Below, piece after piece: positions 14,980 to 22,856 of a stretch of DNA of 32,755 nt; position 1 is the stretch's first letter, and every line of letters starts with the position of its first letter. The stretch lies in contig JAFLVP010000018.1 in NCBI GenBank assembly GCA_022508265.1, positions 1-32,755 on the forward strand, read 5' to 3'. Position numbers and translations under genes: made by a program. This stretch comes from Clostridiales bacterium (GTDB lineage Bacteria > Bacillota > Clostridia > Christensenellales > Borkfalkiaceae). Under the pieces are notes generated by a model, which was not told the DNA's origin, did not search any database, and was given only the letters and a program-made list of their open reading frames with translations.

Positions 14980-16491
14980 TTACTTGCTCTCTTCCGTGAG
15001 TTTCAGGGTCAATTTAATTTTATCCTTGGGGATAATTATGCCGACTAAATCGCCCGTGTTCCAAAGGTCGGGACAGGACAATACAAAGTCCTCCTCGTTC
15101 TCCTCCGTGCGGACTATGTAGCGGTAGTGGTCGCCCTTGTAAATCATTGAAATTATGTTGCCCTGCGCGCCGCCCGCTTCCTCGTCGTCGGTCATCTGTA
15201 TGTCGTGCGTGTCCACCTCAACAGTTACTTCCGTACCCGTCAAATCGAGCTTTTCGCCGCTTTCGGTAATCAAATAGCCCTCTTCGTCGAGCGTGGAATT
15301 TTTGTAGAGCTGGGTTACGTCGCACTCGAACTCGCCGTCGCCGAACTCTACCGTGTTGGTCTTGGTTATTACGCCGTCGTACTTGTTTACGGTGTAGACT
15401 TTTTCCATAAGGTGTATGCCGTCGGGTTCTATTCTGAGTCCTATTACAGAGCCGAGCTCCGCCGTGCGGGTGCTTTGAATTACAATTTCGAATTTGCCTA
15501 TCTCTACCGTGGTTTCGTAATGAACGCCCTTGAACACCGAGGAGATTACCTTGCCTTTAAGCTGACCCTCGCCCGGTTTGCAGATTTTTATGTCCTCGGG
15601 GCGGACGACTACGTCCACGAGCTGATTGATTTCGTAATCGTCGAGGCAGTCGAACGAAGCGCCGCAGAATTTGACTTTGAGCTTGCCGACTACAGTGCCG
15701 TTGAATATGTTGCTCTCGCCTATAAAGTCGGCAACGAAGGTGTTGATAGGTTCGTTGTAAATTTCCGTAGGCGTGCCGATTTGCTGAATTTCGCCGTCGT
15801 TTATTACGACGATTTTATCGGACATCGTAAGCGCCTCTTCCTGATCGTGCGTGACGTAAATAAAGGTTATGCCGAGCTTTTCGTGCATTTTCTTAAGCTC
15901 TATCTGCATTTCCTTGCGCATTTTTAAGTCGAGTGCGCCCAAGGGCTCGTCTAAAAGCAGAATTTCGGGTTCGTTTACGATTGCGCGGGCGATAGCTATT
16001 CTCTGTTGCTGTCCGCCCGAAAGGGTAGATACACTGCGTTTTTCAAAGCCCTCCAAGTCAACTATTTCAAGCGCCGTCTTGATTTTTTTGTCTATTTCGG
16101 TTTTGGAGAGCTTTTGCGTCTTTTTATACGTATGACCCGCGTCGTTTACGTATGTATTCTCAACCTTTTTAAGGCGCAGACCGAAAGCGATATTTTCATA
16201 GACGTTGAGGTGCGGAAAAAGCGCGTATTTTTGGAAAACCGTGTTTACGGGGCGTTTGTTGGGGGGAAGGTTGCTTATGTCCTCGCCGTTTAACAGAATT
16301 TTGCCCGAGGTGGGGATATCAAAACCAGCTATCATGCGAAGGGTGGTCGTTTTTCCGCAACCCGACGGACCCAAAAAGGTTACAAACTCGCCTTTTTTGA
16401 CTTCAAGGTTGAAGTTGTCCACTGCCACCGTTTCGTCGTCGAAAACTTTGCTAACGCCGATAAGTTCAATGATGTTTGCGCTTTCTAACAT
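14980..16491 (-). CDS. potA: Polyamine ABC transporter ATP-binding protein with duplicated regulatory domain
   Basis: Energises polyamine import. Walker A GPSGCGKT is at about 41-48, Q-loop Gln near 87, signature LSGGQ about 157-161, Walker B LLLDEP about 178-183, and the switch His in YVTHD near 215. Between Q-loop and signature there is an insert of about 20 residues (NTYVNDAGHTYKKTQKLSK). After residue 300 a TOBE-type module contains KGVHYETTV, and a second similar module near 441-495 contains KGDHYRYIV, joined by an acidic linker; total length is 503, against about 380 for E. coli PotA. The start at 16491 is supported by AGGAG eight bases upstream; a longer frame adding 22 residues runs through a leader hairpin and is rejected. 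First gene of the operon. C-terminal domains in this family often sense substrate, so the doubling may add a second control input. Confidence 0.93.
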   Translation of the reverse strand: MLESANIIELIGVSKVFDDETVAVDNFNLEVKKGEFVTFLGPSGCGKTTTLRMIAGFDIPTSGKILLNGEDISNLPPNKRPVNTVFQKYALFPHLNVYENIAFGLRLKKVENTYVNDAGHTYKKTQKLSKTEIDKKIKTALEIVDLEGFEKRSVSTLSGGQQQRIAIARAIVNEPEILLLDEPLGALDLKMRKEMQIELKKMHEKLGITFIYVTHDQEEALTMSDKIVVINDGEIQQIGTPTEIYNEPINTFVADFIGESNIFNGTVVGKLKVKFCGASFDCLDDYEINQLVDVVVRPEDIKICKPGEGQLKGKVISSVFKGVHYETTVEIGKFEIVIQSTRTAELGSVIGLRIEPDGIHLMEKVYTVNKYDGVITKTNTVEFGDGEFECDVTQLYKNSTLDEEGYLITESGEKLDLTGTEVTVEVDTHDIQMTDDEEAGGAQGNIISMIYKGDHYRYIVRTEENEEDFVLSCPDLWNTGDLVGIIIPKDKIKLTLKLTEESK

Positions 16492-16515
16492 TTCTTTTCT
16501 CCTGAAAATAAAATT

Positions 16516-16542
16516 AAGACGACCCGTTTTAAAGGTCGTCTT
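16516..16542 (-). promoter_or_regulatory. Hairpin in the potA leader, possible attenuator
   Basis: AAGACGACC and GGTCGTCTT form a perfect 9-bp stem with a 9-base loop, followed on the minus strand by AATTTTATTTT and then the AGGAG site of potA. It resembles a weak intrinsic terminator placed before the operon. The rest of 16543-16777 also shows TTGATTA/TAATCAA and TTGAG/CTCAA inverted pairs near 16645-16700. No convincing promoter hexamers could be fixed. Confidence 0.5.
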
Positions 16543-16777
16543 TGCGCAATTACACAAAATACTTTGTTCTCGGTTTGGAACTTTTTAGAGTCTATATAGC
16601 AAATACTTTTACTACTCTTATTGACCGTTTCACAAGTGACCTTTAAAAGGCTTTGATTATAAAGTAATCAACTTATAAAATTTGAGCTTTTAACTCAATC
16701 AATAATGCGGCCTATACCGCGCGGGTATTTGCGTGAACTCTTAAAGTTCTATACCATTGCAATAAGTATAAATAATG

Positions 16778-16806
16778 CCGCGAAATTTGTCAAACAAATT
16801 TCGCGG
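16778..16806 (-). terminator. Terminator-like hairpin after the hydrolase gene
   Basis: CCGCGAAATTTG and CAAATTTCGCGG form a perfect 12-bp stem with a 5-base loop, 24 bases after the hydrolase stop. The following tract on the minus strand (CATTATTTATA) is only moderately T-rich. Confidence 0.65.
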
Positions 16807-16829
16807 CTAAATGCGTTAATACTTTTTTG

Positions 16830-17825
16830 TCAATTTTCTGTTAAAAACTGCTCAATTTTGCTCATTACTTCCAAATCTTCCTCCGTAGCCGCCGCAAAAT
16901 CAAAGTTGTTAAAGTATTCATCTCTCTCCTCTTCGCTCATTTTGCGGGCTTTGGAAAGCTTTGCAAACAGCTCAGACATCTTCTTTTGGGCATCAAGACT
17001 GTTGTAAGGATTGTGAGCCCTCCCTTCTACCAACAATTTTTGCGCGTTCTCGCCCTTGGAATTAAAATACGCCGAGCTTTTTAAAGGCACCAGAGGGTCG
17101 TTATCGCCGTGAACGTGCAGAACCGGCGTTCCGCTTTTGTCCGCAAGCTTGGGAGCGTTCAGATTTGCTTTATTTCCGAATTTAAAGAAATCGACAACTG
17201 CTAAAAAAGGGCACAAGATAGCCGCAATGAACTTGGGCATTTGCGCAGATGCGTTTTTATACATGATTTTTACGAGCGATTCGGGAGCACTCATTGCAAC
17301 CACGGCGTTTACTTTCCTCTCGGCGGAGGCGCAGAGCGCCGAAAATCCGCCCCAGCTGTGTCCGACCAAATAAACGGGCATATCCGAAAGGCGACTGTCC
17401 GAACGGGCAAAATCGATTGCCGCAACAGCCGTTCTAACTCCCTCGTACATTCCGACCGTTCTCTTTCCCTCGGAGAGGTTACAGCCTGTGCTGTCAAGCG
17501 CAAGCACGGTAAAACCTTTGTTGCAAAAGTAGGCAATTTCGGTTGTATAGGCAATCTGCCCCGGCCCCATACCGTGACAAAATACTATTAGCTTGCCGTT
17601 TTTCTCGGTTGCAGGGTAATATATATAGCCTTTCAACGCCCCTTTTTTGCGGGGAATAGCTACCTCATCGACCTTTAGCGAAAAATCTTCATATGTAAAA
17701 TATTTTAAAAGGGGATTTTTATCACGGCGTGAACCGAACACCGCATTATACACAAATGCCGCAAACGCCGTTAAAATGAGCGCAACGCCGACTATACATA
17801 TTAAAAGTATATAATACCAATCCAT
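16830..17825 (-). CDS. Membrane-anchored alpha/beta hydrolase
   Basis: Serine hydrolase of the alpha/beta fold; substrate unknown. Residues about 5-27 form an uncleaved membrane helix (ILLICIVGVALILTAFAAFVY) with the catalytic domain expected outside the cell. The oxyanion region is FCHGMG (about 82-87), the nucleophile elbow GHSWGG gives Ser157, HGDNDPLVP carries the likely acid (Asp243) and RAHNPYN gives His271. The 331-residue length and layout resemble YqkD/BAAT-like lipases or peptidases of Firmicutes. It begins 55 bases after pgi, but the pgi terminator stem lies in that gap and no ribosome site is seen before the ATG, so expression may be low or differently arranged. The function could be esterase, lipase or acyltransferase. 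Confidence 0.85.
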   Translation of the reverse strand: MDWYYILLICIVGVALILTAFAAFVYNAVFGSRRDKNPLLKYFTYEDFSLKVDEVAIPRKKGALKGYIYYPATEKNGKLIVFCHGMGPGQIAYTTEIAYFCNKGFTVLALDSTGCNLSEGKRTVGMYEGVRTAVAAIDFARSDSRLSDMPVYLVGHSWGGFSALCASAERKVNAVVAMSAPESLVKIMYKNASAQMPKFIAAILCPFLAVVDFFKFGNKANLNAPKLADKSGTPVLHVHGDNDPLVPLKSSAYFNSKGENAQKLLVEGRAHNPYNSLDAQKKMSELFAKLSKARKMSEEERDEYFNNFDFAAATEEDLEVMSKIEQFLTEN

Positions 17826-17833
17826 AAAATTAA

Positions 17834-17860
17834 GCGGCGCAAATTATAAGGTTGCGCCGC
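17834..17860 (-). terminator. Terminator after pgi
   Basis: GCGGCGCA and TGCGCCGC pair over 8 bp around an 11-base loop, and the minus strand continues TTAATTTTATGG. The stem ends eight bases before the hydrolase ATG, so it could either end pgi transcripts or fold in the leader of the hydrolase. Confidence 0.65.
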
Positions 17861-17880
17861 CTCTCCTTTATAAATTTTAA

Positions 17881-19317
17881 TTAAACGATATATTTCCCGT
17901 CGAGAGCGGGGGCTTCATCCATTTCCTTCTTCTGTCCCTCGTAGCCTTTCTTGCCGAGAAGCGCAAAGGTTGCTTTCTTGCCGTTTTCGACTCCGGGCTG
18001 ATTGAAGGTGTCTATGTTGAGAAGCGCACCGGCATAAGCCGTCTGCAATTCGAGCATAAACATAAGCTGTCCGAGCGTGAAGGCGTTGATTTCGGGCATA
18101 TTTATCGTGTAGTTCATCCTGCCAGCACGCATAAGAGCGTACGCCGTCGCCTTGTTTTCCGCCTGTATAAGCTCCTGCATGGTGTGTCCGCCGAGGAAAC
18201 CTACGTCGGGAATATCCTCGCAGCCGTGAGCAATAGGCATTTCACAGCCGTACTTTTCAACCGATATAAAGGTTATAACCTTGTCGTAAGGTCCTTCGAT
18301 ATAGAGCTGAACCTGCGAGTGCTGGTCTGTTACGCCCAGGCTCTTTACGGGGGTAGTACCTGCGTTTACGGTGTTGCCCGCATAGTCAACCGCCTTTCCA
18401 AGCGACTCCGCCCAGAGCTGGCAGTACCAGTCTGCAATAAGCTTGAGATTGTCCGAATAGGGCATAAGCACGTGAATGTTCTTGCCCTGTTGCATTGTGA
18501 TATAGTGAAGCGAAGCAAGCGCAAGCGCGGGGTTTTTAGCGATACTCGGTTTGTTGCAGAGGCTGTCCATATATGCCGCGCCCGCCAAAAGTCCCTTAAT
18601 ATCGATGCCGAGAACTGCTGCGGGAAGAAGTCCTACGGGACAAAGCTCGGAGAACCTGCCGCCTACGCCGTCGGGAAGAACGTACTTTTTGAACTTGCCG
18701 CCGTATTTTTCGTCAATCTTTATGAGATTACCGCGGCATGCGTCGGTGGTGAATATCATATTGTCGGGAAGTGATACGCCCGCTTTTTCCAAAATGTCCG
18801 CAATAATGAGGAACTGCGTCATCGTTTCGCTCGTTGCGCCCGATTTGGAAATTACATTGAAGCAGGTCTCTTCGGGAACGATTACGTCCAAAAGCGCCTG
18901 CATTCTGACGGGGTCAACGTTGTCCTCTACGTAGAATTTGGGACCGCCGCGCTTTTTGGGGGGCAGTTCGTTGTAGTGAAGGTGTTTGAGGGCGTTGAAA
19001 ACCATACTCGGACCAAGTGCGCTTCCGCCGATACCCAAAACCACGAAATATTTGAACTTCTTTCTTATTTGTTTTGCGGTCGCCAGAATGTCGTTTACAA
19101 TCTCGTCTTGGTTATAGGGAAGCTCCGTCCAGCCCATATAGAGCTCGTCCTTGCCCCTGTTTTCCTTGACGTATGCATACGCCTGCTCGGCTTTGCCCTT
19201 GATTGCGCGCAGTTCTTCGTCGGTTATTCCTCTCTCGCCGAGCGACTTATTCATCATGTAGTTAAAGTCTACCGTTACACGCATACCGTTGCGCCACTCT
19301 TTAGTCTTGTACGCCAT
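17881..19317 (-). CDS. pgi: Glucose-6-phosphate isomerase
   Basis: Interconverts glucose-6-phosphate and fructose-6-phosphate at the head of glycolysis. The sugar-phosphate-binding SIS core shows VLGIGGSALGP at about 93-103, NVISKSGATSETM (phosphate-binding serines and threonine), GGRFSELCPVGLLPAAVLG and HSQVQLYIEGP. Its 478 residues compare with about 450 for Bacillus-type Pgi. The start is supported by GGAGTG four bases upstream. A clean promoter lies 46-74 bases upstream, so it heads its own unit. Divergent from the helicase gene across a 273-bp gap. Confidence 0.96.
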   Translation of the reverse strand: MAYKTKEWRNGMRVTVDFNYMMNKSLGERGITDEELRAIKGKAEQAYAYVKENRGKDELYMGWTELPYNQDEIVNDILATAKQIRKKFKYFVVLGIGGSALGPSMVFNALKHLHYNELPPKKRGGPKFYVEDNVDPVRMQALLDVIVPEETCFNVISKSGATSETMTQFLIIADILEKAGVSLPDNMIFTTDACRGNLIKIDEKYGGKFKKYVLPDGVGGRFSELCPVGLLPAAVLGIDIKGLLAGAAYMDSLCNKPSIAKNPALALASLHYITMQQGKNIHVLMPYSDNLKLIADWYCQLWAESLGKAVDYAGNTVNAGTTPVKSLGVTDQHSQVQLYIEGPYDKVITFISVEKYGCEMPIAHGCEDIPDVGFLGGHTMQELIQAENKATAYALMRAGRMNYTINMPEINAFTLGQLMFMLELQTAYAGALLNIDTFNQPGVENGKKATFALLGKKGYEGQKKEMDEAPALDGKYIV

Positions 19318-19362
19318 TTTTCACTCCTTAATATGTCCTTGCGGAAAATTATTCCATTGCTT

Positions 19363-19391
19363 ATTATATCCCAAATTTGCACGATAGTCAA
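19363..19391 (-). promoter_or_regulatory. Promoter for pgi
   Basis: On the minus strand TTGACT (19386-19391) and TATAAT (19363-19368) are separated by exactly 17 bases. Five of six and six of six positions match consensus. Confidence 0.85.
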
Positions 19392-19528
19392 TAGCGGGCT
19401 TAAAAATTGACAAAAATATTTATAACAGTTCACGAAAATACATCTCTATATTGGGTGCACGCCTTAAAAGTTTGATTTTAAGTCGCGCCGTAATTTATTA
19501 TTTTATATTTATTGAATAACGTATATGC

Positions 19529-19557
19529 TTGAAAAACTTTTGTTCGTATGTTATAAT
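19529..19557 (+). promoter_or_regulatory. Promoter for the helicase gene
   Basis: TTGAAA (19529-19534) and TATAAT (19552-19557) are 17 bases apart. The expected start is near 19564, giving a leader of about 27 bases. The rest of the 273-bp divergent gap holds a CTTAAAA/TTTTAAG inverted pair near 19463-19482 and nothing else clear. Confidence 0.8.
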
Positions 19558-19590
19558 TGTAGCCGAATAATTTAAAATCACACGGTTAAT

Positions 19591-20805
19591 ATGTTTGACG
19601 AGCTTACTGCCGACCAAACGGAGGCTGCAAACTTAATAGAGGATTGGTTTTTGCACTCAACAAAGCAGTTTTTCGTGCTTTCGGGGTATGCGGGAACGGG
19701 AAAAACCACACTTTTAAAGTACGTTGTAACCGAGAGGCTTAATCTTATTCCCGACGACAGCGCGGCGTTCGTCACGCCCACGGGCAAGGCGGCAACGGCG
19801 CTAATCCGAACGGGGATTTCTGCCTCTACCCTTCATAAACTCATCTATCAGCCGATTGCCGAGGAGCAGGAAATCAATGTCAACGGCAAGAAAATTATAA
19901 TCGAAAAACTCAACTTCAAGAGGCGCGAAAGCATAGATAAGTCGATAAAGCTGATAGTTTTGGACGAGTTTTCAATGGTTTCAAACGACGTTTTATACGA
20001 TATCGGCGGGTACGGTATTAAACTTTTGCTGTGCGGCGACAACGCCCAGCTTCCGCCCGTTGAGGGCATGAACGACTTTCTTGCCTCGCCCGACTACACC
20101 TTAAAAACCATAGTACGCCAACAGCAGGGCAACCCCATTATAACTCTTTCGCAAATGGCGCGCGAGGGAAAATATATAGGCTACGGAAGGTACGGCGACA
20201 GCGTGACAGTTATCAGCAGGCGTATGTTCACGGGGCAAATAAGGAAAAACTGCCTCTTGCGTGCCGACCAGATAATCTGCGGTATAAATAAAACCCGTGC
20301 GCTAATCAACGACGAAATTCGCTCGTATTTGGGCTTTGGCAACCTTCCCGAGGACGGGGACAAGCTTATCTGCACCCAGAATAACTGGGAAATGTACATT
20401 GACCGCGAAATGAGATTTAATATGGTCAACGGAATTATAGGCACGGCGTACTCCCCCTATTACTACGGGGACGACGGTATAGGTTTTATTGTGTTTAAAC
20501 CCGATTTTACCGACGAGGTCTGCCCCGAAGCCGTTCCCTTCGATACGGGAATTTTCACGGACGGAAATTACAGGCATAGGCGGGGGGATTACTTTGAAAA
20601 ATTCAACGAGGACGGGGAAGCCGTAGGTGCTTTCACTTTGAACAGGTTTGAATACGGCTACTGCATATCCTGCCATAAGGCGCAAGGCAGTGAGTTCGAC
20701 AATGTGGTTGTTTTCGACGAGAGCTACGCCTTTAAGGAGGACAAGAACCGCTGGCTTTACACCGCAATTACCCGAGCGAAAAAGAAACTCGTTATAGTTA
20801 AATAA
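19591..20805 (+). CDS. Dda/RecD-like superfamily 1 DNA helicase
   Basis: ATP-dependent helicase-like protein of the RecD/T4 Dda group. An N-terminal TADQTEAANLI Q-motif-like segment precedes Walker A GYAGTGKTT (about 32-40), TPTGKAA motif Ia, Walker B LDEFSM (about 123-128), GDNAQLPP motif III (about 148-155) and, at the C-terminus, a UvrD_C_2 domain with SCHKAQGSEFDNVVVF (motif V) and YTAITRAKK (motif VI). A long middle segment with tyrosine- and acid-rich stretches matches single-gene, phage-type members; it lacks the N-terminal extension of chromosomal RecD2 and is only 404 residues. It has its own promoter and terminator and is flanked by genes on the opposite strand, as a mobile or phage-derived cassette might be. 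No clear ribosome site is seen before the ATG. DNA repair or phage-remnant replication are both possible. Confidence 0.88.
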   Translation: MFDELTADQTEAANLIEDWFLHSTKQFFVLSGYAGTGKTTLLKYVVTERLNLIPDDSAAFVTPTGKAATALIRTGISASTLHKLIYQPIAEEQEINVNGKKIIIEKLNFKRRESIDKSIKLIVLDEFSMVSNDVLYDIGGYGIKLLLCGDNAQLPPVEGMNDFLASPDYTLKTIVRQQQGNPIITLSQMAREGKYIGYGRYGDSVTVISRRMFTGQIRKNCLLRADQIICGINKTRALINDEIRSYLGFGNLPEDGDKLICTQNNWEMYIDREMRFNMVNGIIGTAYSPYYYGDDGIGFIVFKPDFTDEVCPEAVPFDTGIFTDGNYRHRRGDYFEKFNEDGEAVGAFTLNRFEYGYCISCHKAQGSEFDNVVVFDESYAFKEDKNRWLYTAITRAKKKLVIVK

Positions 20806-20810
20806 TATAA

Positions 20811-20836
20811 AACAGGCGGAAAATTTTCCGCCTGTT
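20811..20836. terminator. Bidirectional terminator
   Basis: AACAGGCGGAAAA and TTTTCCGCCTGTT form a perfect 13-bp palindrome followed by TTTTTG on the plus strand and TTTATATTATT on the minus strand. It can serve the helicase gene and, at greater distance, the minus-strand gene at 20933. Confidence 0.88.
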
Positions 20837-20932
20837 TTTGTGATTTAATATCGGATTAAATTAAAATTACCCCCGATATATGACTTAAATAACGCTTTTT
20901 TTGCAAAAAAATTCAAATCCAATTCAATGCAC

Positions 20933-21316
20933 TTACTCTTTCGAATTTATCTTTTTTTTACGGTTGAAATACTCTCCGCTTCTTAAATCCTTTTCGCCGA
21001 AATAGCGATTGCTAAGATGTCTTTTACTGTACATTCTTCTATGATTGAACTTAAAGATTTCATCATCTATCATTATCGCTGCTTCACTTCCAAACGGATT
21101 TGAGAAAAAGTGATATCCTTTTCTGTCAGGCAAAGTATAAAAGTAAAAATCCGCAACATCACAGTCAAGATGTCTTACTGCTTCTTCAAATGAATAAGTG
21201 CCTGCGTATAAGACGATTTTTCCATCTTTCTCCAATTGATTTAATTTTTGATAGGCATCTACCCGTTTCAAAGTTCTGTTATTATATTGACTAAACATTT
21301 CGTCTATCTCTTTCAT
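20933..21316 (-). CDS. Hypothetical protein, 127 residues
   Basis: Not recognised. The product is charged and soluble, with no signal or membrane segment: an N-terminal helix (MKEIDEMFSQYNNRTLKRV), then a central part with VLYAGTYSFEEAVRHLDCDV and DFYFYTLPDRKGYHFFSNPF, and a basic tail ending in KKKINSKE. The start at 21316 is chosen because GGCGGAG stands six bases before it; two upstream in-frame ATGs would add 11 or 21 residues but lie in or right after the promoter. Codon use is more A/T-rich than in neighbouring genes, which may mean recent acquisition. It has its own promoter and no operon partner. No function can be suggested. Confidence 0.72.
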   Translation of the reverse strand: MKEIDEMFSQYNNRTLKRVDAYQKLNQLEKDGKIVLYAGTYSFEEAVRHLDCDVADFYFYTLPDRKGYHFFSNPFGSEAAIMIDDEIFKFNHRRMYSKRHLSNRYFGEKDLRSGEYFNRKKKINSKE

Positions 21317-21350
21317 GGTATTCTCCGCCGGATTATTGTTTGTCATTATA

Positions 21351-21379
21351 ATTATATCATGGTTTATTTGTTTGTGCAA
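21351..21379 (-). promoter_or_regulatory. Promoter for the 127-residue hypothetical gene
   Basis: On the minus strand TTGCAC (21374-21379) and TATAAT (21351-21356) are separated by 17 bases. A second TATAAT follows directly (21345-21350). Confidence 0.78.
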
Positions 21380-21392
21380 GCAGTAAAAAGCG

Positions 21393-21408
21393 GCGGGGAT
21401 TCCCCCGC
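21393..21408 (-). terminator. Terminator after deoC
   Basis: GCGGGG and CCCCGC form a short GC-only stem around a small loop, extended by GCGGC context, and the minus strand continues into TTTTTA. It lies 19 bases after the deoC stop. Confidence 0.65.
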
Positions 21409-21426
21409 GCGTTAAGATTGCGGTTA

Positions 21427-22182
21427 TCAGTCAATATCGGCGGCGGAGAGAATCGTGCGGGCGACGTCGGCGGCGTTTTTACTGCCTATAACGCTTGCGC
21501 CCATATCGAGCGCGCTGCTCATTTCAAGCATTGTGGCAATGCCGTCCGCCTTTACCGTACACCTGTCCTTTACCGCATTTTTAACGCTTGCAACCATCTC
21601 AAGCTCGTTGCCTCTGCCGTACGCTCCCGAGGAGGTCTTGACCGAATTTACTCCGCAGTCGGTGGCAACTTTGCAGACCCTTACCACCTCCTCTTTTGTC
21701 AGAAGCGGGCACTCGGCATCTATTCTAAGTGAGCGCTTTTTGGCTGCAGACCGCAGTTTTTTAAGCTCGCGTTTGAAGTATGAAAAATTTCCCTCCCGAA
21801 TATGGGCAACGGGGACCGTGACTTCCACCTCGTCCGCGCCGTCTTTAATTGCACGCTTAATTGATTTTACTTTGATATCAGTGCTGTCGCCGCCGTGCGG
21901 ATAGCTGATGCAGGCAACAATCTGGCACTTGCGCTCGGGACCGAGATAGGTCGCGCACTGTCTTACAAAGCCGGGCAGGACGCAAATTCCGCCAAGCTCA
22001 AGCGCCTTCCCGTCCGCACAGGCAGATCTGATTGCGGAAAGACCGCAGGTTACGTCGGCGAGATTGTATTCAAGCTTTTTAATCTGCGCCTTTGCCGCCT
22101 CGGTGTTTATCTTCTTTCTGAACTGCATATATAAAGTTTTTTCGTTTTCGGAGAGCTCCATAAATTTTACCGTATTCCCCAT
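21427..22182 (-). CDS. deoC: Deoxyribose-phosphate aldolase family protein
   Basis: DeoC splits 2-deoxyribose-5-phosphate into glyceraldehyde-3-phosphate and acetaldehyde through a lysine Schiff base. The Schiff-base lysine is visible in NSVKTSSGAYG, the second active-site lysine in CTVKADGI, and the phosphate-binding end in ASVIGSKNA. The segment normally EVDVV or EIDMV reads DEVEVTVP here, so the proton-relay Asp (Asp102 in E. coli) appears as Glu. The 251-residue length is usual, with a short N-terminal extension. AAGG precedes the ATG; a second ATG seven codons in is also possible. It stands alone, with no nucleoside phosphorylase or phosphopentomutase gene in the window. A related aldolase with a changed donor or acceptor is possible. 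Confidence 0.85.
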   Translation of the reverse strand: MGNTVKFMELSENEKTLYMQFRKKINTEAAKAQIKKLEYNLADVTCGLSAIRSACADGKALELGGICVLPGFVRQCATYLGPERKCQIVACISYPHGGDSTDIKVKSIKRAIKDGADEVEVTVPVAHIREGNFSYFKRELKKLRSAAKKRSLRIDAECPLLTKEEVVRVCKVATDCGVNSVKTSSGAYGRGNELEMVASVKNAVKDRCTVKADGIATMLEMSSALDMGASVIGSKNAADVARTILSAADID

Positions 22183-22235
22183 AAACCTTGTTATTCTCGC
22201 ATTTTTTACGCTTTAAAGCAGGCTAAAATGTAAGT

Positions 22236-22451
22236 ATGTTTATAGGAATTTTGTATTTGTTGTTGACTTTTTTATTCTGTTTTATTCTCGTGCACGTTGT
22301 AAAACTTGCCTTTATCGGCGCAAGCTCTTTAAAAAAGCCTCCCGAACCGCAAGAAAAACCGACTCCCAAACCCGAGCCGGTCTATTACATAGTTGAAAAA
22401 AAGCGTACGAAAAAATCTTATTCAAACCCTAAAGAAATAGAATTTAAGTAA
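22236..22451 (+). CDS. Small single-pass membrane protein
   Basis: Not recognised. Residues 3-28 are a strong membrane helix (IGILYLLLTFLFCFILVHVV), followed by a Pro/Glu/Lys linker (KKPPEPQEKPTPKPEP) and a basic end reading VYYIVEKKRTKKSYSNPKEI. This layout suggests a membrane anchor with a short cytosolic tail. A strong terminator follows the stop. No ribosome site is seen; a TAAAAT hexamer sits exactly six bases before the ATG, so the message may be leaderless. Divergent from deoC with a 53-base gap. The reading frame is short but the compositional pattern looks real. Confidence 0.62.
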   Translation: MFIGILYLLLTFLFCFILVHVVKLAFIGASSLKKPPEPQEKPTPKPEPVYYIVEKKRTKKSYSNPKEIEFK

Positions 22452-22458
22452 TATTTAA

Positions 22459-22484
22459 GCCGCCGCGCAAAACTGCGCGGCGGC
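22459..22484 (+). terminator. Terminator of the small membrane protein gene
   Basis: GCCGCCGCGCA and TGCGCGGCGGC form a perfect 11-bp stem with a 4-base loop, followed by GTTTTCTTTTT. It lies between two convergent genes; on the minus strand the following tract is not T-rich. Confidence 0.85.
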
Positions 22485-22505
22485 GTTTTCTTTTTAATCG
22501 TATAT

Positions 22506-22856
22506 TCAATCTTCGTAATGTACGAGATTTTCGCCGTCTTCCCAAAGGCGCTCCAAGCTGTAAAAGTCGCGTTCCTCGTCGCCGAAGATGTGTACGATTA
22601 CGTCCGAATAGTCGAGAACAGCCCACCTGCCCTCTCTGATTCCGTCTTTGCGCTTTGGAATAATGCCGTACTCCTTTTCAAACTTTTCGTCGAGATTTTC
22701 GGCAAGTGACTTTACGTGAGTTTTAGACGAACCACCCGCAATTACGAAATAATCGCAAAGACTCGTCTTGCTTTCAACGCCGAGATAGACTATTCCCTTT
22801 GCCTTTTTAGCTGATAAAAAGTTGCAGATTAACAGTGTTTTTTCTTTACTTGTCAT
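22506..22856 (-). CDS. rsfS: Ribosomal silencing factor RsfS
   Basis: Iojap-family factor that binds ribosomal protein L14 on the large subunit and blocks subunit joining when nutrients are low. Family blocks are visible: VYLGVESKTSLCDYFVIAGGSS, HVKSLAENLDEKF, EGRWAVLDYSDVIVHIF and RDFYSLERLWEDG. The 116-residue length is standard. It overlaps the end of the nadD-yqeK gene by 11 bases, so the two are co-translated. In many Firmicutes a LytR-type gene lies between yqeK and rsfS; it is absent here. Confidence 0.94.
   Translation of the reverse strand: MTSKEKTLLICNFLSAKKAKGIVYLGVESKTSLCDYFVIAGGSSKTHVKSLAENLDEKFEKEYGIIPKRKDGIREGRWAVLDYSDVIVHIFGDEERDFYSLERLWEDGENLVHYED

Noticed and set aside
16492-16557. 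22-residue N-terminal extension of PotA
   Set aside because: The extension runs through the leader hairpin and lacks a ribosome site; the ATG at 16491 has one.
16705-17007. 100-codon plus-strand frame near the hydrolase 3' end
   Set aside because: It overlaps the end of the hydrolase and its terminator stem on the other strand, and its composition is that of a shadow frame.
20811-20836. Palindrome as a recombination or attachment site
   Set aside because: A perfect stem followed by T-runs on both sides right after a stop codon is better explained as a bidirectional terminator.
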